In this document: one piece after another, positions 18,687 through 26,351 of the stretch
Numbering within the stretch: position 1 is the first letter of the stretch
Layout of the letters: every line of letters starts with the position of its first letter
Assembly (NCBI GenBank): GCA_050729795.1
Contig: JBOHME010000008.1
Location: 1 to 64,000, forward strand
Direction of reading: 5' to 3'
Length of the DNA: 64,000 nucleotides
From: AP-15 sp050729795
Lineage (GTDB): Bacteria; Pseudomonadota; Alphaproteobacteria; ATCC43930; CGMCC-115725
Made by a program: the position numbers and the translations under genes
The notes under the pieces: generated by a model
What the model saw: the letters and a program-made list of their open reading frames with translations, nothing else
What the model was told of the DNA's origin: nothing
Databases searched by the model: none

Positions 18687-19649
18687 GTGCGCATCCTGGT
18701 GACCGGTGCCGCGGGGTTTATCGGCAGCGCCTTGTGCCGCGAGCTGGTGCGCCGCGGCCACCTGGTCGAAGGCGTCACCCGCGGCACTGCGCCGCCGATC
18801 GCCGGCGTGGCGCTCGTCCCGATCGGCGACATCGGACCGCGGACCAGCTGGCGGGGCCGGCTCGATCATGTCGATGTCGTCGTTCATCTTGCCACTCGCG
18901 CACATCGCCCGATTGCTGCTGGCGATGCGAATGACGAAGCTGAGGCGGCGGCGGTGTTGGCCCGTGCCGCGGCGGCGGCAGGGGTCGGCAGGTTCGTGCA
19001 TGTCAGCTCGATCCGGGCGATGGGTGCGGCGACCGCCCGCGGCACCCCATTTCGTTCCGGCGACCCGGCGCTGCCGGCCGATCCTTACGGGCGGGCAAAG
19101 CTGGCAATCGAGCGGGCACTGGCCGCGGCGGCGCGCGATGGCGGGCTTGACCTCGTCGCCCTGCGGCCGCCGCTGGTCCATGGGCCCGGTGTCAAGGGCA
19201 ATCTGAGGGCCCTGATCCGGCTCGTCGCGAGCGGGCTGCCGCTGCCCTTTGCCCGGATCGACAACCGGCGCAGCCTGCTGTTTCGCGACAACCTCGTCGA
19301 TCTTCTGGCGATCGCCTGCACCCATCCCGCCGCCCCGCGCAGAGTATTGCTGGCGCGCGACCCGGCCGATTTGTCGACGCCCGCGCTGATCGGCGCGCTG
19401 GCCGCCGGTCTCGGTCGCCGCCCGCGCCTCGTTGCCGCACCGGCCGCCGCTCTTGGGGCGCTCGCGCGTTTGCCGGCGCTGGGGCCGGTGCTGACGCGAC
19501 TGACCTGTTCCTTGCAGGTCGATGACGCGGAAACCCGCCGCGTGCTCGGCTGGTCGCCGCGGATCGCCAGTGAGGCCGGGCTCGCGGCGACCGCGCGCTT
19601 TTATGTCCGGCAGCAGCGCGGCGACCGTGTCTGTGGTGTTGTTCCATGA
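18687..19649 (+). CDS. NAD-dependent epimerase/dehydratase
   Basis: This is an extended short-chain dehydrogenase of 320 residues acting on nucleotide sugars. The NAD motif VTGAAGFIGSALCREL starts at residue 5, and the catalytic YxxxK is visible as YGRAK near residue 133. Start GTG 18687 is preferred because GGGAG lies upstream and the Rossmann strand begins at residue 2; the frame is open for 101 codons before it but is shadow of the glycosyltransferase. It probably supplies an activated sugar for the divergent glycosyltransferase. Confidence 0.87.
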   Translation: MRILVTGAAGFIGSALCRELVRRGHLVEGVTRGTAPPIAGVALVPIGDIGPRTSWRGRLDHVDVVVHLATRAHRPIAAGDANDEAEAAAVLARAAAAAGVGRFVHVSSIRAMGAATARGTPFRSGDPALPADPYGRAKLAIERALAAAARDGGLDLVALRPPLVHGPGVKGNLRALIRLVASGLPLPFARIDNRRSLLFRDNLVDLLAIACTHPAAPRRVLLARDPADLSTPALIGALAAGLGRRPRLVAAPAAALGALARLPALGPVLTRLTCSLQVDDAETRRVLGWSPRIASEAGLAATARFYVRQQRGDRVCGVVP

Positions 19650-19999
19650 AACACCGCCCCGATGGGACCACAGCGATGATCGCACGCGATCAAGACGTCG
19701 AGCTGATCGGCCACGCGCTCTCTTATGTGATTGCGCTCTACCGGGAGCTGAGCCAGGAGAATGGTGCTCCAAGCGCCGGCACGCAGAATCAGGCGGTCGA
19801 TTTTGTCCTCGCCGATCCGCAGTTGCGCGCCGCAATTCGCGAGTGGGGGCGCACGCGCAGCATCGACGAGGCGACCACGGGACCGCCGCGCCGGCTGCCG
19901 GGCGGTGCTGCTCACGACCGCCTCCGCGCCTATCTGAACAGCATCATGGAGCCGCCCGTCTTTGCCCGGCCGCGACAGGAGCCGAGCCGCCGGGGTTGA
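19646..19999 (+). CDS. Hypothetical protein coupled to epimerase
   Basis: I do not recognise this 117-residue protein. It is soluble, with a helical N-terminal half (ELIGHALSYVIALYREL, then VDFVLADPQLRAAIREW) and a Pro/Arg-rich tail. Its ATG overlaps the epimerase stop as ATGA, which supports real translation; a second Met at codon 11 is an alternative start. There is no signal peptide or membrane segment. Confidence 0.5.
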   Translation: MKHRPDGTTAMIARDQDVELIGHALSYVIALYRELSQENGAPSAGTQNQAVDFVLADPQLRAAIREWGRTRSIDEATTGPPRRLPGGAAHDRLRAYLNSIMEPPVFARPRQEPSRRG

Positions 20000-20087
20000 C
20001 GGTTCCGGCGCTGATTTTTGCATGCGGGCGCGCTATATCAGGAGCGGCTCGTCTACACTAAACCATCTTCGAGCGCAGGAGCACCCG

Positions 20088-20573
20088 TTGCCGAGCTTCG
20101 ATATCGTCTCGCGTCTCGACCTGGCCGAGGTTGACAACGCGCTCGCCGGGATCACGCGCGAGATCGCCACGCGGTTCGACTTCAAGGGCAGCAAATGCTC
20201 GATCGAACGCAGCGACGCCGCCCTGACGCTGCTCGCCGACGACGAGCTCAAGCTGAAGCAGATGCACGAATTGCTAAAGGTGCACATGACGCGGCGCAAG
20301 GTCGAACCTGGAGCGCTCGACTATCGGCCGCCGGAAAAGGCTTCGGGCAACGCCGTGCGCCAGACGATCGCGCTGCGCCAGGGGGTCGGGGCCGATCTCG
20401 CCCGCCAGCTGATCCGCACGATCAAGGACAAGAAGCTCAAGGTCCAGGTGTCGATCCAGGGCGACGAGGTGCGGGTCACCGGCAAAAAGCGCGACGATCT
20501 GCAGGACGCGATCGCCGTGATTCGCGGCCTCAAGCTCGATCAGCCGCTGCAATATCTGAATTTTCGTGAATGA
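20088..20573 (+). CDS. yajQ: YajQ-family nucleotide-binding protein
   Basis: This is a 161-residue YajQ (UPF0234) protein with the typical PSFDIVSRLDLAEVDNAL start, TRFDFKGSKCSIER and the C-terminal VRVTGKKRDDLQDAI. The family binds nucleotides and RNA, and members have been linked to cyclic-di-GMP sensing; that role is family knowledge, not shown here. The start is a TTG at 20088 preceded by AGGAG (nine bases), giving exactly the family length; the longer frame upstream is not conserved. Confidence 0.93.
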   Translation: MPSFDIVSRLDLAEVDNALAGITREIATRFDFKGSKCSIERSDAALTLLADDELKLKQMHELLKVHMTRRKVEPGALDYRPPEKASGNAVRQTIALRQGVGADLARQLIRTIKDKKLKVQVSIQGDEVRVTGKKRDDLQDAIAVIRGLKLDQPLQYLNFRE

Positions 20574-20611
20574 GCCGAGAGGCTCCACGGCCCGATGGGG
20601 AGCCATGAGGC

Positions 20612-20640
20612 TTGCTCCCGGCGAAGGCGGCGGCTATGAA
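20612..20640 (+). promoter_or_regulatory. Candidate promoter of tRNA-Glu
   Basis: TTGCTC at 20612-20617 and TATGAA at 20635-20640 are separated by 17 bases, with the tRNA starting 13 bases later. This is a good housekeeping promoter geometry. Confidence 0.55.
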
Positions 20641-20653
20641 ACGTGCTGCCCTC

Positions 20654-20729
20654 GTCCCCTTCGTCTAGAGGCCCAGGACACCGCCCTCTCACGGCGGCAA
20701 CACCGGTTCGAATCCGGTAGGGGACGCCA
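20654..20729 (+). tRNA. tRNA-Glu (CTC anticodon)
   Basis: The cloverleaf is complete. Acceptor GTCCCCT pairs with AGGGGAC (20719-20725). The anticodon stem CCGCC/GGCGG encloses the loop CTCTCAC with anticodon CTC, and the T-arm is CCGGTTCGAATCCGG. The discriminator is G, and CCA is encoded at 20727-20729. It reads GAG codons. It stands alone between yajQ and the reductase gene. Confidence 0.96.
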
Positions 20730-20821
20730 TTCCGCGCAGCCTCGACGGAGCGTGGCCGATCGTGCGGGCGCCGTGCCGGCAACCCCGACGATCAATTCCC
20801 CAGGGTGATGGATTTGACATC

Positions 20822-20875
20822 GAGCCGCGCAAAACGGGCGAGCCGCGCAAAACGGGCGAGCCGCGCAAAACCGGC
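20822..20875. repeat. 18-bp tandem repeat, 3 copies
   Basis: Three head-to-tail copies of GAGCCGCGCAAAACGGGC (the last with one change) lie about 95 bp after tRNA-Glu and 70 bp before the reductase start. The unit length is a multiple of three and the frame is open through it, but no ribosome binding site supports translation. Confidence 0.85.
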
Positions 20876-20944
20876 GAGCGCACCGCCGGCGGTCGGTCGG
20901 CGCGTCAGGGCCGCGAGCGCAAACCGGGCCGCGGTGTCCGGCGG

Positions 20945-21532
20945 ATGAGCACGATCGGCGCCAGCGCGTTGGCGGTGCTCTTTGGCGAGGCCCGCACCTT
21001 TACCCGCTGGCAGCAGCGGCCGGTCCCGCCGGGGCTAATCGAAACCGCTGTGGCGCTCGCCGGGCTTGGCCCGACCAGCGGCAATTGCCAGCCGATGCGG
21101 CTGGTGCTGGTGACGAGCGCCGGCAGCAAGGAGCGGCTGCTGCCCTGTGTCTCCTCGGGCAATCTTGAAAAGGTGCGCACTGCACCGGTTACCGCGATCG
21201 TCGCCTATGATCGCGAATTCTACGACTTCTTGCCGCGGCTTTATCCGCATGCCGACGCGCGCGGCTGGTTCACCACCGATGCGGCGCTGGCGGCCGAGAC
21301 CGGGTTCCGCAACAGCTCGCTGCAGGGCGCTTATCTGATCCTGGCGTTGCGCGGACAGGGGCTCGATTGCGGACCGATGTCGGGTTTCGACAATGCCAAG
21401 ATCGACTCTGCCTTCTTCCCCGATGGGCGGTGGCGCAGCAATTTTCTGCTGAATATCGGCTATGGCGAGCGACCGCATCCGCACTCACGGCTGCCGCGGC
21501 TCGATTTTGCCGAGATCGCCCAATGGGCATAA
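20945..21532 (+). CDS. RutE-like nitroreductase-family NADPH reductase
   Basis: This is a 195-residue FMN-dependent nitroreductase-fold protein. GLGPTSGNCQPMRLVLV, the APVTAIVAYDREFYDFLP stretch and GLDCGPMSGFDNAKID are characteristic of the malonic semialdehyde reductase RutE/HadB group (3-hydroxypropanoate formation in pyrimidine degradation). No other rut gene is nearby, so a general aldehyde or nitro reductase role is equally possible. Start 20945 (MSTIGASALAVLF) gives the family length; the frame extends upstream through the 18-bp repeat but without similarity. Confidence 0.85.
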   Translation: MSTIGASALAVLFGEARTFTRWQQRPVPPGLIETAVALAGLGPTSGNCQPMRLVLVTSAGSKERLLPCVSSGNLEKVRTAPVTAIVAYDREFYDFLPRLYPHADARGWFTTDAALAAETGFRNSSLQGAYLILALRGQGLDCGPMSGFDNAKIDSAFFPDGRWRSNFLLNIGYGERPHPHSRLPRLDFAEIAQWA

Positions 21533-21569
21533 AACACGGCGACAACAGCACCAGCCTCTCGGTGGCGCG

Positions 21570-22835
21570 ATGGCGGCAAGCGGCGGCAAGCGGGTCGGGG
21601 TCATCGGCGCGGGCATGGTCGGTGTGTGTGTCGCGAGCTATCTGCAGCGCGATGGCCACAAAGTCTTCATCGTCGAACGGGGCGAGCCGGGACATGGCGC
21701 GTCCTTTGGCAATGCCGGGGCGCTCAACGCCTCCTCGGTAACCCCGGTGTCGATGCCGGGGATCGTCTGGAATGTGCCGCGCTGGCTGTTCGACCCGATC
21801 GGGCCGCTGTCGCTGCGCTGGCGCTATCTGCCGACGATCGCGCCGTGGCTGATCCGCTTTATCCGCGCCGGGTCTCCAGAACGGGTTCACGCGCAGGCCC
21901 GCGCGTTGCGGCCGCTGGTCGGTGCGACCCTCGATGCGCTGATGCCACTGGTGCGCGACGCGGGGGCCGAGGAGCTGGTGCACCGGCGGGGCCACCTTTA
22001 TGTCTACCGCTCCGCCGACGGCCCGGAAAAGGAGCGGTTCGCGTGGGAATTGCGGCACGAGAACGGGGTCGAGATCGACACCTTCGACGCCGATGAATTG
22101 CGCCAGCTCGAACCGGCTTTGTCGCGCGATTACCGCCGCGGGATCCTGGTGCGGGAGAATGGCCACACCTCGAACCCGCTGGCGCTGGTTCAGCGCCTGC
22201 TCGATTATTTCCGACGCTGCGGCGGCGAAGTAGTGCAGGCTCGTGCCGACGGGTTCCGGCTCGACGGCCGCCGCCTTACGGCAATCCGCACCGACCAGGG
22301 CGAGTTGCCGGCCGATGCCGCAATCATCTGCGCCGGCGCCTGGTCGCGGCCGCTCGCCCGATCGCTCGGCGACCGCATCCCGCTCGAAACCGAGCGTGGC
22401 TATCATCTGATGATCCGCGATCCGGAGGTCATGCCGCGTATCCCGGTGGCCGATGCCGACGGCAAGTTCGTCGCCACGCCGATGCAGACCGGGCTGCGCT
22501 TTGCCGGCACGGTCGAGCTCGCCGGGCTCGCGGCACCGCCCGATTGGCGGCGGGCTAATATCCTGCTGGAACAGGGCCGCCGCATGCTGCCGGGGCTCGC
22601 CGCCGATCATCCGGCCGAGCGCATCTCGATGTGGATGGGACATCGGCCGAGCCTGCCTGATTCATTACCGGCGCTTGGACCCTCGCGGGCGACCCCGGAT
22701 GTGATCTATGCGTTTGGCCACGGGCATGTCGGCATGACCGCGGCGCCGATGACCGGCAGGGTCGTCGCCGATCTGGTTGCCGACCGCCGGCCTTCGATCG
22801 ATATCGCGCCGTTCGCCGCGTCCCGCTTTGCCTGA
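21570..22835 (+). CDS. FAD-dependent D-amino-acid dehydrogenase family oxidoreductase
   Basis: This is a 421-residue DadA-like flavoprotein. The FAD motif VGVIGAGMVGVCVASYL starts at residue 8, with GASFGNAGALNASSVTP downstream and the C-terminal family block MGHRPSLPDSLPALGPS and YAFGHGHVGMTAAPMTG. It oxidises D-amino acids (or a similar amine) to keto acids, passing electrons to the respiratory chain. It begins 37 bp after the RutE-like gene and is probably co-transcribed. The start at 21570 matches the beginning of the Rossmann strand. Confidence 0.87.
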   Translation: MAASGGKRVGVIGAGMVGVCVASYLQRDGHKVFIVERGEPGHGASFGNAGALNASSVTPVSMPGIVWNVPRWLFDPIGPLSLRWRYLPTIAPWLIRFIRAGSPERVHAQARALRPLVGATLDALMPLVRDAGAEELVHRRGHLYVYRSADGPEKERFAWELRHENGVEIDTFDADELRQLEPALSRDYRRGILVRENGHTSNPLALVQRLLDYFRRCGGEVVQARADGFRLDGRRLTAIRTDQGELPADAAIICAGAWSRPLARSLGDRIPLETERGYHLMIRDPEVMPRIPVADADGKFVATPMQTGLRFAGTVELAGLAAPPDWRRANILLEQGRRMLPGLAADHPAERISMWMGHRPSLPDSLPALGPSRATPDVIYAFGHGHVGMTAAPMTGRVVADLVADRRPSIDIAPFAASRFA

Positions 22836-22950
22836 TCATCGGCACCATAGGGCGCTTCGCGTTCCGCGCGACTGAAGATTTCCACTGAACCCGGTTGAGC
22901 ATATGGCTGCACGCGCTCCCACTTTGTGCCATCTCAAAAGGAAAGGAGGG

Positions 22951-22976
22951 GGAACCTCCCAATCTCTGCATCTGTT
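22951..22976 (+). promoter_or_regulatory. Candidate EcfG general-stress promoter
   Basis: GGAAC at 22951-22955 and GTT at 22974-22976 are 18 bases apart, matching the alphaproteobacterial sigma-EcfG consensus GGAAC-N17-(C)GTT except for the base before GTT. It lies 69 bp upstream of the KGG stress-protein gene, exactly the kind of gene this sigma factor controls. Confidence 0.5.
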
Positions 22977-23044
22977 CGCCCATCTACGCCGCGCTTCATA
23001 CTTTGGGGATGAGCGGTGAACCCTCAACGAGCAGAGTCGATATC

Positions 23045-23281
23045 ATGCCTGGTCGGGACCAAACGCAGACATCGAACCGCGGATTTGCCTCGATGGACGA
23101 GAAGAAGCAGCGCGAGACCGCCAGCAAGGGCGGCCAGGCCAGCGGCGGGAACTTCAAAAACGATCCCGAGCGCGCCGCCGAAGCCGGCCGCAAGGGCGGA
23201 CATGATGTTCCGGCCGAGGAGCGGGAACGCGCCTCGAAGGCAGGGCGCAACGGCGGCGAGCACAGCCACGACCGGCGCTAG
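23045..23281 (+). CDS. KGG-repeat stress protein
   Basis: This is a 78-residue, highly hydrophilic protein of the 'stress-induced bacterial acidophilic repeat' (KGG, PF10685) type: GFASMDEKKQRETASKGGQ, EAGRKGG and SKAGRNGG. The family is strongly induced in general or acid stress; the molecular role is unclear and the chain is probably disordered. The ATG at 23045 is chosen because MPGRD...NRGFASMD resembles the family's beginning; ATG 23093 is the alternative. A stress promoter candidate lies upstream, and a related small protein follows. Confidence 0.8.
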   Translation: MPGRDQTQTSNRGFASMDEKKQRETASKGGQASGGNFKNDPERAAEAGRKGGHDVPAEERERASKAGRNGGEHSHDRR

Positions 23282-23301
23282 CGGCTTCAGCAGCGAGGGA
23301 G

Positions 23302-23325
23302 CCCCGTGCTACGCGGGGTTCTTCT
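23302..23325 (+). terminator. Weak hairpin after KGG gene
   Basis: CCCCG (23302-23306) pairs with CGGGG (23314-23318) around a 7-nt loop, followed by TTCTTCT. A short stem and interrupted T-run make it a weak terminator or attenuator between the two small stress genes. Confidence 0.3.
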
Positions 23326-23379
23326 ACTCGGGAAAGCCCAGAAACGAGCGGTGAAGATCGGAACCAGAGGAGAATGATT

Positions 23380-23625
23380 ATGGCAGATCACGATCAATCC
23401 CATGTGCGAGGGACGGTCGGTCAGAGCCATCGCGAACCCCCGACCGGATCGACCGGGGACCGCCCGGATATCGGCAAGCCCGGCGGCACGGTCGGCCGCG
23501 ACGTTGCCGAGCACAGCAAGACGCGGGATACCGAGCTCGCTGTCGAGGCCGGACGGAAAGGCAATAAGCCGAGCGAGGACGAGACCGGCGGAAAGGGTGG
23601 CGAGCACGGTAGCGGTCGCCGCTGA
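23380..23625 (+). CDS. Small hydrophilic KGG-like protein
   Basis: This is an 81-residue protein rich in Gly, Asp, Glu, Lys and His with no hydrophobic core. EAGRKGNKPSEDE and GGKGGEHGSGRR echo the ends of the KGG protein 99 bp upstream (EAGRKGG, GGEHSHDRR), so it is likely a diverged relative. ATG 23380 has AGGAG at a good distance; ATG 23374 is too close to it. A strong terminator follows. A stress-protective role is inferred from the neighbour only. Confidence 0.65.
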   Translation: MADHDQSHVRGTVGQSHREPPTGSTGDRPDIGKPGGTVGRDVAEHSKTRDTELAVEAGRKGNKPSEDETGGKGGEHGSGRR

Positions 23626-23663
23626 GCAACGAGTGTTTGACAAAAGCGTTGTGCGACCAAGAG

Positions 23664-23692
23664 GAGAGCCCCCGTGTGGGGCTCTCTTTTTT
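23664..23692 (+). terminator. Rho-independent terminator
   Basis: GAGAGCCCC (23664-23672) pairs perfectly with GGGGCTCTC (23678-23686) around the loop CGTGT, followed by TTTTTT at 23687-23692. It closes the KGG-type gene pair. Confidence 0.92.
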
Positions 23693-23782
23693 CGCTTGAC
23701 CTTGCGCCGATGCAACTGGGCCGATGCGAGGCCAGACGCCCGATCGCGCTACCGCCGCGCGGCCGCGCCGAAATGCCGTGGC

Positions 23783-23847
23783 CGGGCGGTCGGGTCGGGC
23801 GGTCGGGTCGGGTGGCCGGGTCGGGCGGCCGGGTTGGGCGGCGGGGT
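23783..23847. repeat. 13-bp G-rich tandem repeat, 5 copies
   Basis: Five head-to-tail copies of CGGGCGGTCGGGT (copies 3-5 with one or two changes) lie between the terminator and the 3' end of the cupin gene. The runs of G could form quadruplex structures on the plus strand. The unit is not a codon multiple. Confidence 0.8.
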
Positions 23848-23850
23848 CGG

Positions 23851-24333
23851 TCAGTAAGGTTGGCCGTCCTGGTGGACAAAGCGCCGCTCACCGCCCGGCA
23901 TCAGCGCCCGGCCGATGTCGTCATCGGGATAGATCACGGTGTCACCGGGATTGCGATCGCCGATTTCGAGATAGACGACATCGTGCATCGTGCGGTTCAG
24001 CAGATGGTGCGCATCACCCGAGCCGGCCTTGAACCCGGCACACATGCCGGGCCGCAGCATCGCCTCGCCGGCATTGGTCACCAGCACCGGCTCGCCTTCG
24101 AGAATATAGATGAACTCGTCCTCGCGCGAATGCGTATGGCGCAGCGCCGAGGCACCACCCGGCGGCAACCGGGTCATATTGACCCCGAAATTGGTCAGAC
24201 CAAACAGATCACCGAGAGGTCGCCGCACCCGCCCCGCGACCCGCTGGGCGAACGGTTCCGGATAGCCGCGGCCAGGCACCGCCGGCGGCACCGAGCCGGC
24301 CTCGATTGCTTGTGGAATGCGCCCCTCTGCCAT
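23851..24333 (-). CDS. Cupin-domain protein
   Basis: This is a 160-residue single cupin. Metal ligands are visible in ALRHTHSREDEFIYILEGEP (His, His, Glu) and SGDAHHLLNRT, and the barrel continues with the EIGDRNPGDTVIYPDDD edge typical of a cupin subgroup often annotated only as 'cupin domain-containing protein'. Enzymatic role is unknown. It is flanked by two different tandem repeats, one just after its stop and one just before its start. Confidence 0.82.
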   Translation of the reverse strand: MAEGRIPQAIEAGSVPPAVPGRGYPEPFAQRVAGRVRRPLGDLFGLTNFGVNMTRLPPGGASALRHTHSREDEFIYILEGEPVLVTNAGEAMLRPGMCAGFKAGSGDAHHLLNRTMHDVVYLEIGDRNPGDTVIYPDDDIGRALMPGGERRFVHQDGQPY

Positions 24334-24355
24334 TTCCGCCTCCGTTCCCTGTCAA

Positions 24356-24408
24356 CCGATCCCCGACCCCCAACCGATCCCCGACCCCCAACCGATCCCC
24401 GACCCCAA
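24356..24408. repeat. 18-bp tandem repeat, 3 copies
   Basis: Three copies of CCGATCCCCGACCCCCAA (the last 17 bp) lie upstream of the cupin start, in the gap to the acetyltransferase gene. Confidence 0.85.
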
Positions 24409-24532
24409 CCGATTGCCGGTCCGGCGCTGGAGCTTCGCCAGATCGTCACACCGCTGCTAACATAACCCGGCCGAGCGCGTACCGGCGAGGTATCGCACGG
24501 CGGTCTGCAAAAGCTCGCAAAGGGCGAGGGTG

Positions 24533-25024
24533 ATGAGCCATGTGGTAAGGATCCGCTTTGCCACCCCAGCCGATGCCGATGCCGTGCTGCGGCTGATCCG
24601 CGAGCTTGCGGTCTACGAACGGGCTGCCAGTGCTGTCATCGCAACCGAGGCCGATCTGATCCGCCACGGGTTTGCGCCGGAACGCGAGTTTGAGGCGATC
24701 CTCGCATTTCTCGACCGGGAGCCGGTCGGAGTGGCGCTGTTCCACAAGCGGTTCTCGACCTGGCTCGGGCAGCCCTGCCTCTATCTCGAAGACCTCTACG
24801 TCGCCGAGGCGGCGCGCGGACGGGGAATTGGTCGCCGGCTGATGGCCCGGCTCGCGGCGATCGCGGTCGAGCGCGGCTGGGGCCGGATCGATTTTCAGGT
24901 GCTGGACTGGAACCCGGCGCGCGGCTTTTATCGGCGGCTCGGCATGTCCCATCTTGGGGAGTGGCTACGCTACGGCGCCGATGCCGAAGCCCTGCGTCAA
25001 CTGGCGGCCGAGGACCATGGCTGA
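24533..25024 (+). CDS. GNAT N-acetyltransferase
   Basis: This is a 163-residue GCN5-related acetyltransferase of the diamine/spermidine acetyltransferase-like group. The N-terminus IRFATPADADAVLRLIREL, the acetyl-CoA motif YLEDLYVAEAARGRGIGRRL and the downstream VLDWNPARGFYRRLGM are canonical. The acceptor is unknown, perhaps a polyamine or thialysine-like amine. ATG 24533 is chosen; a GTG one codon earlier is possible. Confidence 0.88.
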   Translation: MSHVVRIRFATPADADAVLRLIRELAVYERAASAVIATEADLIRHGFAPEREFEAILAFLDREPVGVALFHKRFSTWLGQPCLYLEDLYVAEAARGRGIGRRLMARLAAIAVERGWGRIDFQVLDWNPARGFYRRLGMSHLGEWLRYGADAEALRQLAAEDHG

Positions 25025-25089
25025 AGCTCGGCTATCGCGGCGCGGCACGGCGGCGGTGCCGGCGATTTGCGGCGCGGCGGCGCGGCGCG

Positions 25090-26235
25090 CTATTCGAACA
25101 GCGCGAGATCGATCGCGTCACCCATCCGTGTGTAGCCGAGATCGCTCGGATGCAGGCCGTCGCCGCAATCGTAGCGCGCCAGCATCTGCGTCGGCTGCTC
25201 CGGGTCGCGCAGCGCCTGATCGAAATCGGCGACCGCGTCAAACGCACCGCCGCGGCGGATCCAGTCGTTGACTGAGAGGCGCACCTCTTCGCGCTGCGGG
25301 TTCCAGGCATTGGCCATATAGGTTTCGTTGCCAAACGGGGTCAGCGTCGCCCCGACGATCCTGATGCCGCGGACATGGGCGCGCACCGCCATCTGCTGCA
25401 GCCCAGCGATCATCTGTGCCGCGCTCGGCTCTTCTTCCGGCTTCTTCCAGCGGTTGCGCAGATCATTGGTGCCGAGCATGACGATGACATGGGTGACCCC
25501 CGGCTGGGCCAGCACGTCGCGGTCGAAGCGGCGCAACCCGCTGTCGCCGCGGATGTCGTAGAGGATGCGGTTGCCGCCGAGCCCCTCATTCATGACCGCC
25601 ATCGGCCGGCCGCGAGGGCGCGCCGCGAGCCGCCGGGCGAGCTGGTCGGGCCAGCGGCAGAATGCGTCCATCGTCGAGATGTTGCCGTCGGTCAGCGAGT
25701 CGCCGAGAGTGACGATGCCGCCCGCATCGGCATCGGCCAGCACATCGACACCGCAGACAAAAAACCAGTCGCTGGTCAGGCTGGCAATCGGCATCACCGC
25801 GGAGGCGCAAAAATCACCCGGCGGCGAGGCATAGCTGGTCTGACGCGCATAGCGCCCGGTGATCTGGAAATCGTTCGGAACCTCGCCCGGCAGATAGAGG
25901 CTGACCGCGAGATCGGCCAAGGGCGGCAAATCGAGCGCGACGGGATCGCTGAACAGCACGGCACCGGCGGCAATCATTGCCCTGGGCTCACCACCGAAGG
26001 CGAGCCTGCGATCGGACCCTGCGACGATCGCCGCGCCGTTCTGGCGCAATGCGATATGGGCGCCGCCGAGATCGAGCGGCCGGTGGCCATAAGCGTTCGA
26101 GATGCGCACCCGCACCTCCTTGCCGCCGAGGCTCGCGCGCATCGTCATGCGCAAGGTCTGGTTGGCGAATGCGCCGGTTTCGGCCGGTGCCGGTGCCATC
26201 GTCCAGGTGCCGACCCAATGCGATGTCTGTGGCAT
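25090..26235 (-). CDS. SGNH/GDSL hydrolase
   Basis: This is a 381-residue esterase-type hydrolase. All four SGNH blocks are visible: GDSLTDG (near residue 178, nucleophile Ser), the Gly of GLGGNR, MLGTNDL (Asn) and the C-terminal DGLHPSDLGY (Asp/His). About 170 residues of beta-rich sequence precede the catalytic domain, as in the family of GDSL lipases annotated as SGNH with an N-terminal sandwich. There is no signal peptide. The start at 26235 has GGGGAGG upstream. Substrate unknown; a carbohydrate or lipid ester is likely. Confidence 0.87.
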   Translation of the reverse strand: MPQTSHWVGTWTMAPAPAETGAFANQTLRMTMRASLGGKEVRVRISNAYGHRPLDLGGAHIALRQNGAAIVAGSDRRLAFGGEPRAMIAAGAVLFSDPVALDLPPLADLAVSLYLPGEVPNDFQITGRYARQTSYASPPGDFCASAVMPIASLTSDWFFVCGVDVLADADAGGIVTLGDSLTDGNISTMDAFCRWPDQLARRLAARPRGRPMAVMNEGLGGNRILYDIRGDSGLRRFDRDVLAQPGVTHVIVMLGTNDLRNRWKKPEEEPSAAQMIAGLQQMAVRAHVRGIRIVGATLTPFGNETYMANAWNPQREEVRLSVNDWIRRGGAFDAVADFDQALRDPEQPTQMLARYDCGDGLHPSDLGYTRMGDAIDLALFE

Positions 26236-26262
26236 GGCGAGCCTCCCCGGCAGCAGTTTCAC

Positions 26263-26337
26263 TGGCTGGGGCGGGAGGATTCGAACCTCCGTATCGCGGA
26301 ATCAAAATCCGCTGCCTTGCCACTTGGCTACGCCCCA
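26263..26337 (-). tRNA. tRNA-Gln (TTG anticodon)
   Basis: On the minus strand the acceptor TGGGGCG pairs with CGCCCCA. The anticodon stem GCGGA/TCCGC encloses TTTTGAT with anticodon TTG, the T-arm is GGAGGTTCGAATCCTCC, and CCA is encoded. It reads CAA (and CAG by wobble). It lies 14 bp after ispE and may be processed from the same transcript. Confidence 0.96.
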
Positions 26338-26351
26338 ATCTTGCGGAAAGA

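Noticed and set aside
20822..20875. CRISPR array
   Set aside because: The 18-bp units are directly adjacent with no spacers; the same holds for the other tandem repeats in the window.
20762..20944. N-terminal extension of the RutE-like reductase
   Set aside because: The frame runs through the repeat and is low complexity; the family begins at 20945.
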